A DNA stretch of 64,000 nucleotides, taken from assembly GCA_040768125.1 (NCBI GenBank), contig JAXGNG010000003.1, positions 124,001-188,000 on the forward strand, written 5' to 3'. A program made the translations under genes and the position numbers. The notes under the pieces were generated by a model. That model did no database searches and was not told the origin of the DNA. It saw nothing but the letters and a program-made list of their open reading frames with translations. The DNA comes from RBG-16-49-21 sp040768125 (lineage in GTDB: Bacteria; Spirochaetota; UBA4802; UBA5550). This document shows positions 34,769 to 43,340 of the stretch, piece by piece. Each line of letters starts with the position of its first letter. Position 1 is the stretch's first letter.

Positions 34769-36577
34769 ATGGAATCAACCAGGAGCTTCTTTAACGGTCG
34801 GATGTCGCGGAAAAACTTCATTGCCCGGGCCCTGGGCTTTATCGGCGCCCTGGCGCTGCCGTCCCTGATTACCGGATGCCGCCGGAAGGACGCGCCGGAA
34901 TCGGGATGGCCCTCGGGAGCAATGGAAAGGGACCCGAGGGCGGGACGCGTCACTGTCCCGGGCTCACCGGGAGGCAGGATCCTCCTCAGGAAGGGCCTGA
35001 TCGTCGATGGCACCGGCGGAAGATCTTACGTGGGCGACCTCCTTATGAATGGAGGTGTTATCGAGGAGGTGACGCCCGGCGAGATTCTTTTCGGCGGGAA
35101 ATCCGTCGACTGCTCGGGGAAAGTGATCGCCCCCGGTTTTATCGATATGCACTCCCACATGGACTGGGTCCTCCCCCTCAGGGACCGGCCGGAGCTGTCA
35201 GGTCCCTTCACGGCCCAGGGGGTTACCACCTTCGTTACCGGAAACTGCGGTTTCGGCGTTGCGGGGTTTGTGCCCGGTAGCCGGCACCGTGATTTCATCG
35301 AGACACGAATGCGGGGGCTCACCGGCATGACCCGCCTCGAGTGGGACAGCATGGACCAGTACTTCACCATTCTCAGGAAACAGGGCATCACCCACAACAT
35401 GATGAACCTCGCCGGGCACGGCACCAGCAGGATGTCGATCCGGGCCTTTGATCCGACCCCCCTTACAGAAGACGAGATGAAGATCCTGCTCAGGCTCCTT
35501 GATGAGTCGATGGAACAGGGCGCGCGCGGCGTTTCTTTCGGATTGCAGTACGAGCCCGGGATCTTCGCCACGGACGAGGAGATGCTCGAAATCGCGCGCC
35601 TCGTGAAGCGCCACGACGGCACTATCACCATTCACATGAAGGCCTATTCTTCCCTCTCCCCCACCTATCCCCTCGTGCCCTACGGCAGGGAGCACAACCT
35701 TCTCGCGATCCATGAGGCGATCGATCTCGCGCGCAAGACGGGAGTGCGCCTGCAGCTGTCGCATCTCATCTTCGTAGGCTCCAGGTCGTGGGACACCTGC
35801 GGGGAGGCCCTGGCCGTCATCGACCGCGCCAGACGCGAGGGACTTGACGTGCAGTTCGATACCTACAGCTATCACTGCGGCACCTCGATCATCAATGTGG
35901 TGCTTCCCGCCTGGTTCCTCGGAAGGGTGCCGGAGGTCTACGAGGACAGAAGGGCGCTCCTGAGGCTCGAGGCGGAGTTCAGGGTCATCAAGTGGCTGCT
36001 CGGTTTTGGATACGAGGATATCCAGATCACCCACGCGGGCACACCGGAGCTCGACGAATACAATGGAATGTTCCTTGGAGATATCGCGAAAAAAAGAAAA
36101 ATGGGGCAGTTCGAGAATTTCATCGACTTCTCGAAGCGAAGCGGTGGAAAGGCGCGTGTGCTCAATCACCGTTACAGCAACCTCGAGAACATCTTCGAAC
36201 TGATGCGCCATCCCGCGTCGCTTTTCATGACCGACGCCGTCGTGGCGTCGGAGGGCGTCCAGAACCCAGGGGCCTTCGGGAACTTTCCCCGCTTCCTGAT
36301 GTACGCCCGGGACAGGAGGATCATCAGCCTCGAGGAGGCCGTGAAGAAGATGACGGGCGCCTCGGCCGAGCGTTTCGGCATGACGAAGAGAGGGTTGTTG
36401 AAGAAAGGATACGCGGCGGACATCACCGTCTTTGACTGGCAGAAGATCAGGGATAACAATACCGATCTGCTGACCGACAGGGCGCCGGAAGGGATCGACG
36501 CGGTCTTCATCAACGGGCGCCGGGCCCTGAGGGAAGGCAATGTGGACGGATCACTGCGCGCGGGTACGATAATGTAA
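34769..36577 (+). CDS. N-acyl-D-amino-acid deacylase (amidohydrolase family 3), exported
   Basis: 602 residues. The N terminus has a Tat-like signal (MSRKNFIARALGFIGALALP; RK rather than RR) ending at a lipobox LITGC. The D-aminoacylase fold follows: the metal motif APGFIDMHSHMD (~125-136), VTTFVTGNCGFGVAG, GARGVSFGLQYEPG and LSHL. It closes with the usual FGMTKRGLLKKGYAADITVF composite domain. It would release D-amino acids from N-acyl derivatives, possibly in wall or peptide recycling. GGAGG precedes ATG 34769. Confidence 0.85.
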   Translation: MESTRSFFNGRMSRKNFIARALGFIGALALPSLITGCRRKDAPESGWPSGAMERDPRAGRVTVPGSPGGRILLRKGLIVDGTGGRSYVGDLLMNGGVIEEVTPGEILFGGKSVDCSGKVIAPGFIDMHSHMDWVLPLRDRPELSGPFTAQGVTTFVTGNCGFGVAGFVPGSRHRDFIETRMRGLTGMTRLEWDSMDQYFTILRKQGITHNMMNLAGHGTSRMSIRAFDPTPLTEDEMKILLRLLDESMEQGARGVSFGLQYEPGIFATDEEMLEIARLVKRHDGTITIHMKAYSSLSPTYPLVPYGREHNLLAIHEAIDLARKTGVRLQLSHLIFVGSRSWDTCGEALAVIDRARREGLDVQFDTYSYHCGTSIINVVLPAWFLGRVPEVYEDRRALLRLEAEFRVIKWLLGFGYEDIQITHAGTPELDEYNGMFLGDIAKKRKMGQFENFIDFSKRSGGKARVLNHRYSNLENIFELMRHPASLFMTDAVVASEGVQNPGAFGNFPRFLMYARDRRIISLEEAVKKMTGASAERFGMTKRGLLKKGYAADITVFDWQKIRDNNTDLLTDRAPEGIDAVFINGRRALREGNVDGSLRAGTIM

Positions 36578-36583
36578 TGGGAG

Positions 36584-36988
36584 CTACAGTTTCCCCAGGG
36601 CGCGCGCGAGGGCCTTTGACAGGTTATCCAGGATCTCCCTCGTGCTGCGTCCCCGGGCGTCGATGAAGAGGACCCTGACAAGTTTTCGGTTTCGCTTCAT
36701 CTTCACAAGGCATTCAGCCCTGCCCGATGAAAGCGATTCCTCGAGGGAGCCCTCATCGTCCAGGGTCAGACGCTCGACGCCCCGTGAGAAATGATACACG
36801 ACAACTTCCGCTTCGTCAAAATCATCCGGGAGGGTTGCCGATCCCGGCAGGTAAGCGGCAACCGCGTCTCTGGCGAGGGGTATACCAGGGGATATCGTGA
36901 CGGTTATGCGGCACTCCGACGCCGAGGCGAGACGAAACGGAATTGACATGATGATGAGGAGCGGAATGACGGCCCTGGAAGTTATCAT
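36584..36988 (-). CDS. small secreted protein, unknown function
   Basis: 134 residues with a signal peptide (MITSRAVIPLLIIMSIPFRLASA). The mature domain looks like an alpha/beta fold with LVRVLFIDARGRSTREILDNLSKALARAL in pieces at the C terminus. The longer open frame to 37285 is rejected because it overlaps the neighbouring gene and the signal peptide marks the start at 36988. No family recognised. Convergent with the deacylase, 6 bases away. Confidence 0.5.
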   Translation of the reverse strand: MITSRAVIPLLIIMSIPFRLASASECRITVTISPGIPLARDAVAAYLPGSATLPDDFDEAEVVVYHFSRGVERLTLDDEGSLEESLSSGRAECLVKMKRNRKLVRVLFIDARGRSTREILDNLSKALARALGKL

Positions 36989-37169
36989 GGGTTCATCAGT
37001 ACCGCCGCCGGGGAAGATTGTAAACAGATATTTTTCCACGGAGAGACGGATATCGCGACGGATGAATAACTGGTCATGCGGAACCCGGGATATTCCGATT
37101 ATAATGAAGAAAGGATAATTAGTTGCCAAAATCCCGAAGCCGGCATACATTGGAACACGGGGAATCGCC

Positions 37170-37613
37170 ATGAATGAACCGCTCTTGATGCAATCAACGT
37201 TTTTTTTCATTGTCGCGTGGGGAATCGGGATCGCCATGCTCTGGTTCAGGCCGAGGATCGAAATTCTCTGGAAGGCGATAGCCACCGTTATTTTCTTCTT
37301 CTACGTGTGGTTCTTTTTCGACGAGATCAGCTCCGGTTATCACGGCTTTGCGGCGGGATGGTACGGCGTCACGGTCAATTTCCTGAAGGAGCTGTTGTCT
37401 CTGGTCTTCGTGAACCTCTTTTTCATCTGGCCCCTGGCCCTCATTCTCATATTCTACAAGGCCGATGCCATCGGGTCCGAAAGGCTCCTGAAATTTCTCT
37501 GCGTGCTTACCCTGGTTCTCTGGGTGATCTTCATCATTTATTTCTTCTTCAACAGGGGAGTGGATGATTTCATCTTTAAAAGCTTCAAGGAAATGGTGCC
37601 CAAGGCGAAATAG
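37170..37613 (+). CDS. hypothetical inner-membrane protein
   Basis: 147 residues with four predicted membrane helices (about 8-22, 35-50, 68-95, 108-128) and short charged ends. No family recognised. The TPR gene begins 50 bases before its stop in another frame, so the two are translationally linked and may work together. Confidence 0.6.
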   Translation: MNEPLLMQSTFFFIVAWGIGIAMLWFRPRIEILWKAIATVIFFFYVWFFFDEISSGYHGFAAGWYGVTVNFLKELLSLVFVNLFFIWPLALILIFYKADAIGSERLLKFLCVLTLVLWVIFIIYFFFNRGVDDFIFKSFKEMVPKAK

Positions 37614-38115
37614 CCCGGCGGTCCCCGGTGTAATCCTGGCAATCATGATCGCCGGTGCCATGCCCGCCGGCACCATGGAAAATTCATCAGAGCTCTACGG
37701 CCGGGGCGCCCGTCTCGCCCTTGACGGCCAGCTCGATAAGGCGATACTCCTTTTCAAGAGGGTTGTCGAGATCAGCCCCTACTACTGCATGGGGCATTAC
37801 GGACTCGGCAAGGCCTACCTGTACAAGTACGGGATGGTTGACGATGCAATCCGGCACCTGAAGAGAGCCGTCACGCTTGATCGCCGCCTTGCGAGGGGGT
37901 ATTTTTACCTCGGCATGGCCTACCACATGGCCCGTAAGTATCCCCAGGCGATCCATGCCTACAAGAGCGCCTACCAGCTTGATGATACGATTATCGAGGC
38001 GCTCTATAATCTTGGCGTCGTGTATGAAATCATGGAGAAAAGCTACGAGTCCGCGCTGTATTTCGCCAGGTATAGTGACGCGAAGGCCGGGGAGGATGAA
38101 GACATCTTTTTTTAG
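37564..38115 (+). CDS. TPR-repeat protein
   Basis: 183 residues: a basic N terminus, a hydrophobic segment (GVILAIMIAGAMPAG, ~20-36; signal or anchor), then about three and a half tetratricopeptide repeats (LYGRGARLALDGQLDKAILL; GHYGLGKAYLYKYGMVDDAI; GYFYLGMAYHMARKYPQAIH; ALYNLGVVYEIMEKSYESAL). TPRs mediate protein contacts. GGGGAG precedes the ATG. Confidence 0.75.
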   Translation: MISSLKASRKWCPRRNSPAVPGVILAIMIAGAMPAGTMENSSELYGRGARLALDGQLDKAILLFKRVVEISPYYCMGHYGLGKAYLYKYGMVDDAIRHLKRAVTLDRRLARGYFYLGMAYHMARKYPQAIHAYKSAYQLDDTIIEALYNLGVVYEIMEKSYESALYFARYSDAKAGEDEDIFF

Positions 38116-38118
38116 GCG

Positions 38119-38283
38119 TCAGAACTGCCTGGTTGACCTGCCGATATAATCCTTCACGATAGAAGCAACGCGATTGCCGTAAAGAAGGGATATCTGTTCG
38201 AGGCATCGCGACTGTTCCGCTGGCGTTTCCCTTCGGATAAACCCGTACAGGCACATCCCGGCAATCATCTCTTCTTTTCTCAT
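38119..38283 (-). CDS. 54-residue small protein, unknown function
   Basis: MRKEEMIAGMCLYGFIRRET opens a 54-residue basic, mostly helical frame. A good Shine-Dalgarno (GGAGAT, about 8 bases before ATG 38283) and a normal composition support it. It follows the zinc-ribbon gene on the same strand; the gap between them holds one GATAGTTATC copy. No family recognised. Confidence 0.45.
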   Translation of the reverse strand: MRKEEMIAGMCLYGFIRRETPAEQSRCLEQISLLYGNRVASIVKDYIGRSTRQF

Positions 38284-38310
38284 GTCCGATCTCCATCAGA
38301 GGTTCGTTGT

Positions 38311-38320
38311 GATAGTTATC
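38311..38320 (+). repeat. GATAGTTATC element, copy 1
   Basis: Exact copy, intergenic between the 54-residue gene and the zinc-ribbon gene. It lies inside an 8-bp inverted repeat, CATGTCCG (38281) / CGGACATG (38332). Confidence 0.8.
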
Positions 38321-38393
38321 GGAAATATTCACGGACATGCTTAATGAGCCCTGGAATAAATCCCAGGAAAAAGTGGCGCTGGTACCCCTGGCA

Positions 38394-38699
38394 TCAGACG
38401 TTGAAAAGCCCCGCCGCGTTTTTCTTGCCAAGAACATGATCGTAATCATTGTAATCCACGAAAATCAAGCCGGGGAGCTTTTTCTTGGTCCTCATGACAA
38501 TGTCCGTTTTGCCGCCCCTGGCATCTTTGGACGTGACATATTTGAATTCCCTGCCGCACGAGGGACAGTTTTTCAGGTCCTTGAGCTCTATGCCGATTTT
38601 CTTGCATCCCGGGCAGTGGCCGTATTTATCGTCCACGAAAATGATATGTTTCTCAATTTCGTGGATATCTACTTCAGTCCAGATCCTCATATATTCCAT
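38394..38699 (-). CDS. zinc-ribbon protein, unknown function
   Basis: 101 residues with two knuckles, CPGCKK and CPSCGR, spaced 15 residues apart as in zinc ribbons. Flanks are charged (WTEVDIHEIEKHIIFVDDKYG; LPGLIFVDYNDYDHVLG). GGAGGG precedes ATG 38699. It is downstream of the dihydrouridine synthase on the same strand and may be cotranscribed. A role in RNA or metal binding is only a guess. Confidence 0.6.
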   Translation of the reverse strand: MEYMRIWTEVDIHEIEKHIIFVDDKYGHCPGCKKIGIELKDLKNCPSCGREFKYVTSKDARGGKTDIVMRTKKKLPGLIFVDYNDYDHVLGKKNAAGLFNV

Positions 38700-38718
38700 G
38701 GTACCCTCCTTCTTTTGA

Positions 38719-38728
38719 GATAGTTATC
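38719..38728 (+). repeat. GATAGTTATC element, copy 2
   Basis: Exact copy overlapping the stop codon of the dihydrouridine-synthase gene (its TAA, minus strand, is 38724-38726). Confidence 0.8.
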
Positions 38729-39782
38729 GTATTGGGATTGCCTCTCCGGTTCTCGTGGGGAACGTGGGGACAGGATTGGCTGTTCCTGATTGATTATCAG
38801 TGCCTATACGGAATTCCCTGATGGATTCTTCGGGATTTCTACGGAAATAGTCGTCCACTATCTCCTGCATTATTAGTATAGAAGATTCGGGCCTGATTTT
38901 TTTAAAAAGCTCATGGCCATATCTCACGTTTTTTGAAAAGTATATGGCAAATCTGTGGCTTCGGCTTTTATGAAGCCTTTCCGGGAGGAACTCCCTGATA
39001 TACCCGAGTGTATTAATGAATACTTCACGAATATCAATCCTTGCGGCCCCCTTCTGTCCCTTCAGCAGTCTGTCCGTGAGATGGAATATCCAGGGGGATT
39101 TTATCGCCTCCCTTCCTATCATGATGCCATCGCATCCAGTAACGGCCATTTTTTCAAGAGCGGATTCGGGGGAATCAATATCTCCATTCCCGATAACTGG
39201 GATGGAGAGAGTTTCTTTTGCAAGCCGAACATAGCGCCAGTCGGCCATCCGTCTGAAGGAGAGTTTGGCATAGCGCGGGTGAATGGCGATACAATCCACA
39301 CCTTCATCCTCAAGCATTCGAATAAAGGCAAGGAACCGATCTGTATCATTATCATCATAACCAGTGCGCATTTTCACTGAAAGGGGAATGGAAAGCTCCT
39401 TTCTACAGGCCCGTATGATCTTTCTGGCCTTCACGATATCCGTCAGAAGCCGTGCCCCGTGCCCCTTTTTCACTATTTCGTGGTTTGGGCATCCCATATT
39501 TATGTCAATGCCATGACAACCCTTCCCGGCGAGAACAGCAGAGGCTTCGGCCATTATTTCCGGATGCCCGCCGACGATCTGGTATATCAGGGGAGCGTCA
39601 AAGTGATGCATGTGCACGAGGGGCTCATTGTGTGCGCCACCCGCCACGACGGCACCGGCGCTCAGCATCTCGGAATACAGCACGGTTTTCTGATGGAAAT
39701 TTTTCACTACGTATCGAAGGGCCGGAGTTGTGGTTTCGGCCATCGGAGCGAGAAAGAGTATTCCGGGCAAGGTATTCATCAT
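38724..39782 (-). CDS. tRNA-dihydrouridine synthase family protein
   Basis: 352 residues. The Dus TIM barrel (PF01207) is clear: GILFLAPMAETTTPALRYVV, QIVGGHPEIMAEASAVL, the active-site segment DINMGCPNHEIVKKGHGARL containing the catalytic Cys, LSVKMRTGYDD, IPVIGNGDIDSPE and GCDGIMIGREAIKSPW. It reduces uridines in tRNA with FMN and NADPH. Which Dus subfamily (A, B, C) is not certain. It ends inside a GATAGTTATC copy. Confidence 0.87.
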   Translation of the reverse strand: MMNTLPGILFLAPMAETTTPALRYVVKNFHQKTVLYSEMLSAGAVVAGGAHNEPLVHMHHFDAPLIYQIVGGHPEIMAEASAVLAGKGCHGIDINMGCPNHEIVKKGHGARLLTDIVKARKIIRACRKELSIPLSVKMRTGYDDNDTDRFLAFIRMLEDEGVDCIAIHPRYAKLSFRRMADWRYVRLAKETLSIPVIGNGDIDSPESALEKMAVTGCDGIMIGREAIKSPWIFHLTDRLLKGQKGAARIDIREVFINTLGYIREFLPERLHKSRSHRFAIYFSKNVRYGHELFKKIRPESSILIMQEIVDDYFRRNPEESIREFRIGTDNQSGTANPVPTFPTRTGEAIPIR

Positions 39783-39878
39783 TAATAATGATAGATTTTT
39801 TTATTGGGTCATATCAAGCAAAAAATTCCTTTTTAAAGCTTCTAATTCGTTTTGCATCAGAGAACGGATGGTAAAATA

Positions 39879-40343
39879 ATGGTTATTGATACAACCGTAT
39901 ATATTAAAATTGAACTTTGTAATATTCTTGTCAATATTGAGAAAAAATATGGACATAGCAGGAGAAAGATTATTTCATCGTTGCTGCGACGACTGGCTGA
40001 TGATAAAGTAATATTCCCTAAACCATGGAAACGAATACAATACCAGAAACGATGCCCGAAGAATGAGTGGCGCAGATTTCATATTTATCTCCGGGAGGAT
40101 GAATATGAGTTTTTTCTTGATCTCAGGAAGTTTTTTAAAAGGTCTGTTTCATGTTTAATCGCATTTGCAATGGATTACTATCTTGATGATATTTATAAAA
40201 TTGGAAGGGAGTCTGGCGATAACTATCCATATAAGAATTACATACTATCACGGATGGTAATTGAAAAAATAACATGTTGGATACTCTATTGGGGTGTTCC
40301 CGAATCTATTATAACATATCCTCAAAGCGAATCACCGCCATGA
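39879..40343 (+). CDS. double ribbon-helix-helix (CopG-like) DNA-binding protein
   Basis: 154 residues, AT-rich and rich in Lys, Ile and Tyr. Two segments each match the strand-helix-helix pattern of RHH proteins: YIKIELCNILVNIEKKYGHS with RRKIISSLLRRLADD (~9-43), and RRFHIYLREDEYEFFLDLRK with VSCLIAFAMDYYLDDI (~66-108). A conserved-looking tail with ITCWILYWGVP follows. I recall similar lone proteins in multiple copies in spirochaete genomes. ATG 39879 is preferred over the TTG at 39852. A GATAGTTATC copy lies inside it (D-N-Y codons). Confidence 0.55.
   Translation: MVIDTTVYIKIELCNILVNIEKKYGHSRRKIISSLLRRLADDKVIFPKPWKRIQYQKRCPKNEWRRFHIYLREDEYEFFLDLRKFFKRSVSCLIAFAMDYYLDDIYKIGRESGDNYPYKNYILSRMVIEKITCWILYWGVPESIITYPQSESPP
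40218..40227 (-). repeat. GATAGTTATC element, copy 3
   Basis: Exact copy on the minus strand (reads GATAACTATC on plus), within the double ribbon-helix-helix gene. Confidence 0.8.
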
Positions 40344-40372
40344 TGATGATATCAAATGAAAGGAGTTAAAAA

Positions 40373-41749
40373 GTGGAATTAAAACGCCAGATTGGTTTGA
40401 TCACGGCAGTTATGATTATCATCGCCGATGTTATTGGAACGGGCATTTTTACCACTTCGGGACAGGTCCTTGGAATGACGGGGAACGCCCTTTCGGTTCT
40501 TATACTCTTTGCTCTCGGTGGTATTATTGCGCTTACCGGTTCTCTGTGTTATGCCGAGCTCGCAACCATGTGGCCTGAGGATGGCGGTGAATATATTTAT
40601 CTCAAGAAGATATACGGGCCGCTACCGTCTTTTCTAACAGGTTGGATATCTTTGTTAATTGGATTTTCCCTGGCGGCGGCAATGTCTTCGATCATGGCGG
40701 TAAATTATTTTAATAAACTCGCGGCCGGAGGGATTATTGTCGGTGAGTGGTTGCCGAAATTCGTCGGTGCAGCAATTGTTATCCTGTTCGGAGTAATACA
40801 TATAATCGGTGTGCAGAAGGGCAGCGTTGTACAGAATATTCTTACTGTGATAAAACTTGTTGTTGTATTTATCTTTATTGCATCCGGTCTGTTCTTCGCG
40901 GATTGGAGTGAGAGCGGGCGTTTGGTTGAGAAATACCATGTTGAAGGAGGAGTATCATTTCTTACATACGGAGCGGCGTTAATTACTATCATGTATGCCT
41001 ATTCGGGATGGAACGGCACTGTATATATTGCGGGTGAGATTAAAAACCCGGAGAGCAACCTTCCCCGCGCACTTTTTTTTGGGACTATTCTAATAATTGT
41101 GATATATATCGGCATGAATGTTGTGTATCTGATTTCAAGCCCCGGCAAAGAAATAATTTCGGATACATCTTATGCAATCGGAGCCATGGCTGCCAAGAAT
41201 CTTTTCGGTCAGTCAATTTCTCCCTACGTTGATTTAAGTATAGTGATCATACTCCTCTCGTCAGTTTCCGTTCAGATGATGATCGGACCTCGTGTGGCCT
41301 TCGCGATGGCGAAAGATGGAGCGATATTTCATTCCCTCGAAGGGGTTAACTCTCGTTTCCAAACACCCGTACTGGCAATAGTGGTGCAGATGGTCATAGC
41401 GGTGATTTATGTTTTTATAGGGTTTAATTATATATTGAGCATGCTGATTTACATGGGATTCGCGTTGAGTATTTTTCCCCTGATGTCGGTTATTGGAATG
41501 GTGTATCTCAGATATGCCAGGCCAGATATTAAGCGGCCATTCAAAGTTCCCTTGTTTCCGCTGATTCCATTAATTTTCATACTATTGACAATAATTATCC
41601 TGGTTACAACATTTATTCTCACTACTTTCTATTACCAATCATACAATAAATTTGCATCACTGACCGCCTTAGGGGTCGTATGCGTCGGTATCCTTGTTTA
41701 CTATATATGGCGAAAGGCCCTGGTTGTAATATCGAAAAAAAAGCGATAG
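40373..41749 (+). CDS. APC-family amino-acid permease
   Basis: 458 residues with twelve predicted membrane helices. The first helix carries IADVIGTGIFTTSGQVLG, the substrate-binding GTGIF motif of the APC superfamily; helix 6 region AYSGWNGTVYIAGEIKNPESN is also typical. It resembles LAT/serine-threonine exchangers more than GABA permeases. The start is GTG after AAAGGAG. Base and codon use (many ATT, TTT, AAT) differ sharply from the GC-rich flanks, which suggests recent transfer. Confidence 0.88.
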   Translation: MELKRQIGLITAVMIIIADVIGTGIFTTSGQVLGMTGNALSVLILFALGGIIALTGSLCYAELATMWPEDGGEYIYLKKIYGPLPSFLTGWISLLIGFSLAAAMSSIMAVNYFNKLAAGGIIVGEWLPKFVGAAIVILFGVIHIIGVQKGSVVQNILTVIKLVVVFIFIASGLFFADWSESGRLVEKYHVEGGVSFLTYGAALITIMYAYSGWNGTVYIAGEIKNPESNLPRALFFGTILIIVIYIGMNVVYLISSPGKEIISDTSYAIGAMAAKNLFGQSISPYVDLSIVIILLSSVSVQMMIGPRVAFAMAKDGAIFHSLEGVNSRFQTPVLAIVVQMVIAVIYVFIGFNYILSMLIYMGFALSIFPLMSVIGMVYLRYARPDIKRPFKVPLFPLIPLIFILLTIIILVTTFILTTFYYQSYNKFASLTALGVVCVGILVYYIWRKALVVISKKKR

Positions 41750-41798
41750 GTATCGGCCTGATTGTCAAACAGAGGGTATTATTGTGCGGATAATTAAT

Positions 41799-41808
41799 GA
41801 TAGTTATC
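41799..41808 (+). repeat. GATAGTTATC element, copy 4
   Basis: Exact copy, 6 bases upstream of the terminator hairpin between the permease and the convergent conserved gene. Confidence 0.8.
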
Positions 41809-41813
41809 GTTGC

Positions 41814-41850
41814 AATCACCGGGGGATCATGTTATACCCCCGGTGATTTT
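41814..41850 (+). terminator. terminator between convergent genes
   Basis: AATCACCGGGGG (41814-41825) and CCCCCGGTGATT (41837-41848) form a perfect 12-bp stem with an 11-base loop, followed by TT and a T-rich stretch. It ends the permease transcript. Confidence 0.75.
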
Positions 41851-41856
41851 CAGTCT

Positions 41857-43020
41857 TTATTTTATTTTTTCCGCGGTCATCAAGTTTGATTGCCCCTGCT
41901 GATAATCATACCCATAGCTAAAGGGAAGCTTCCCCGTTGATTTTTCCGCCATGGTTTTTTTCAGATCTGGCTGGGCCCGATTCGCGAAGAGGCCAATTGG
42001 CCTGTCGTAGAAGCCATGAAAGGTGAGTTTCCATTTTTCCTGATCAAAATAACGGAGCGGAATGCCGGAATCATCCTGCACGAGATAATCCATCGAGGCG
42101 AGGAGCGCGGTGCGAATTTGCGTAAACTTGATATTGTCGTTGTGCATCAGATACGAGGCGGATTTGATGACAACCGCATAAGGTCCCTCTTTTTTCAGAT
42201 AGGGGATGAAGTTGGGTGAAAAATTTGTCAGGGCATAATCGATTACATTCAGCATGTAGTATCGAACGATTTGCTTCTTGCCTGATCCCTTGCGAAATGA
42301 AATTTCCACACCCGGGATCCTGGATTTGGGAGGATTCTGCCAGTTGATGCGATCATCTGAGGGTATCCCTTCAGCGATATTTGCTGAGGCATCGATGGCG
42401 ATCCTTCTCGCGTCCACGATGGTATAATCATTGGTCGCGAGAAAATAGAGGATAATACCCACAGTGCTGCTGAAGGTTGTATTGCTCATGTCGGCTGCCA
42501 TCCCGATGGTCTTGAAGAAATTCATATGCAGGATGTCCCCAAGGGCATTGCGAAGGCCATTAAGACCGCGTATTATCTGGGTTGTATCCATATCATGGGG
42601 TTTGGGTAGTATGCCCGGGGGCTCAAGGCCAAACATTATATAGGTATCGGCATCCGGGAAGAATGTCAGGGCGTTCATAATATCAGGGCCACTGAATGGG
42701 TACAGCACATTGTTGCTGTACCGGGAAGGCTTGTAAGAACTCCACCAGTTCCGGATTTTTTCAAGGTTCGGTTTCTGCAAGCGGGTCCAGCCTGATTTCA
42801 TCTGCTTGCCGTACGACTGATAATAGTCACTCCGGCTGAATTCGTAGAGTTTTGAATTCCTTGGTAGTTCCTTTCCTGCGAAAAGGAGGGCCGTGTCGTG
42901 AAGTTCCGTTGTGCCATCATTTCTGGCATATCCAACTTCGTTATTGCCGCACTGTGCCTGGCCAACGATAGCGATAACTATCGTCGATATGATAAGAAGT
43001 CTGTTTTTCAGGAGTGTCAT
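41857..43020 (-). CDS. conserved secreted protein, unknown function
   Basis: 387 residues with a signal sequence (MTLLKNRLLIISTIVIAIV) and a possible lipobox (VGQAQC). The mature protein has the distinctive stretches YPFSGPDIMNALTFFPDADT and YIMFGLEPPG, which I recall in uncharacterised bacterial proteins, and a C-terminal part with FHGFYDRPIGLFANR. No catalytic motif seen. Reads opposite to the permease and converges on the terminator at 41814. A GATAGTTATC copy encodes part of its signal peptide. Confidence 0.6.
   Translation of the reverse strand: MTLLKNRLLIISTIVIAIVGQAQCGNNEVGYARNDGTTELHDTALLFAGKELPRNSKLYEFSRSDYYQSYGKQMKSGWTRLQKPNLEKIRNWWSSYKPSRYSNNVLYPFSGPDIMNALTFFPDADTYIMFGLEPPGILPKPHDMDTTQIIRGLNGLRNALGDILHMNFFKTIGMAADMSNTTFSSTVGIILYFLATNDYTIVDARRIAIDASANIAEGIPSDDRINWQNPPKSRIPGVEISFRKGSGKKQIVRYYMLNVIDYALTNFSPNFIPYLKKEGPYAVVIKSASYLMHNDNIKFTQIRTALLASMDYLVQDDSGIPLRYFDQEKWKLTFHGFYDRPIGLFANRAQPDLKKTMAEKSTGKLPFSYGYDYQQGQSNLMTAEKIK
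42973..42982 (-). repeat. GATAGTTATC element, copy 5
   Basis: Exact minus-strand copy in the signal-peptide codons of the preceding gene. It sits in a 7-bp inverted repeat ACGATAG/CTATCGT (42965-42984). Confidence 0.8.
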
Positions 43021-43340
43021 ACTCTCTCTCCGAAAATTATTGGTAGGCCGAACCGTGGCCGATATGACCTGAACAGCACGTATTATTGATCAAGGATGTC
43101 AAGCCTTTATTGACATCTCGGGATTGCCTGTGTTCTGTTACGTTTTTATCACAGTGGAGATGGGGCATTGATCTAAATTAGATGAAACCAGTAATTTTTC
43201 TTGACTAATTTGCAATAAATGAACAGTCTGTTTGAATTGATTGTTATCTGTATCAATTACTTCCATGTTTCCCCTTTTAAATGACTGGACAGGCTCCGTG
43301 AATGTGCTGATTGTTTAATATAAGATGGAATGGATACAAT
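43021..43340. other. AT-rich divergent intergenic region
   Basis: 320 bases without a gene, between a leftward and a rightward gene. It contains the palindrome ATCTAAATTAGAT (43171-43183), a TTGACT (43201-43206) with no clear -10, and a one-mismatch element, GATTGTTATC (43239-43248). Confidence 0.45.
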
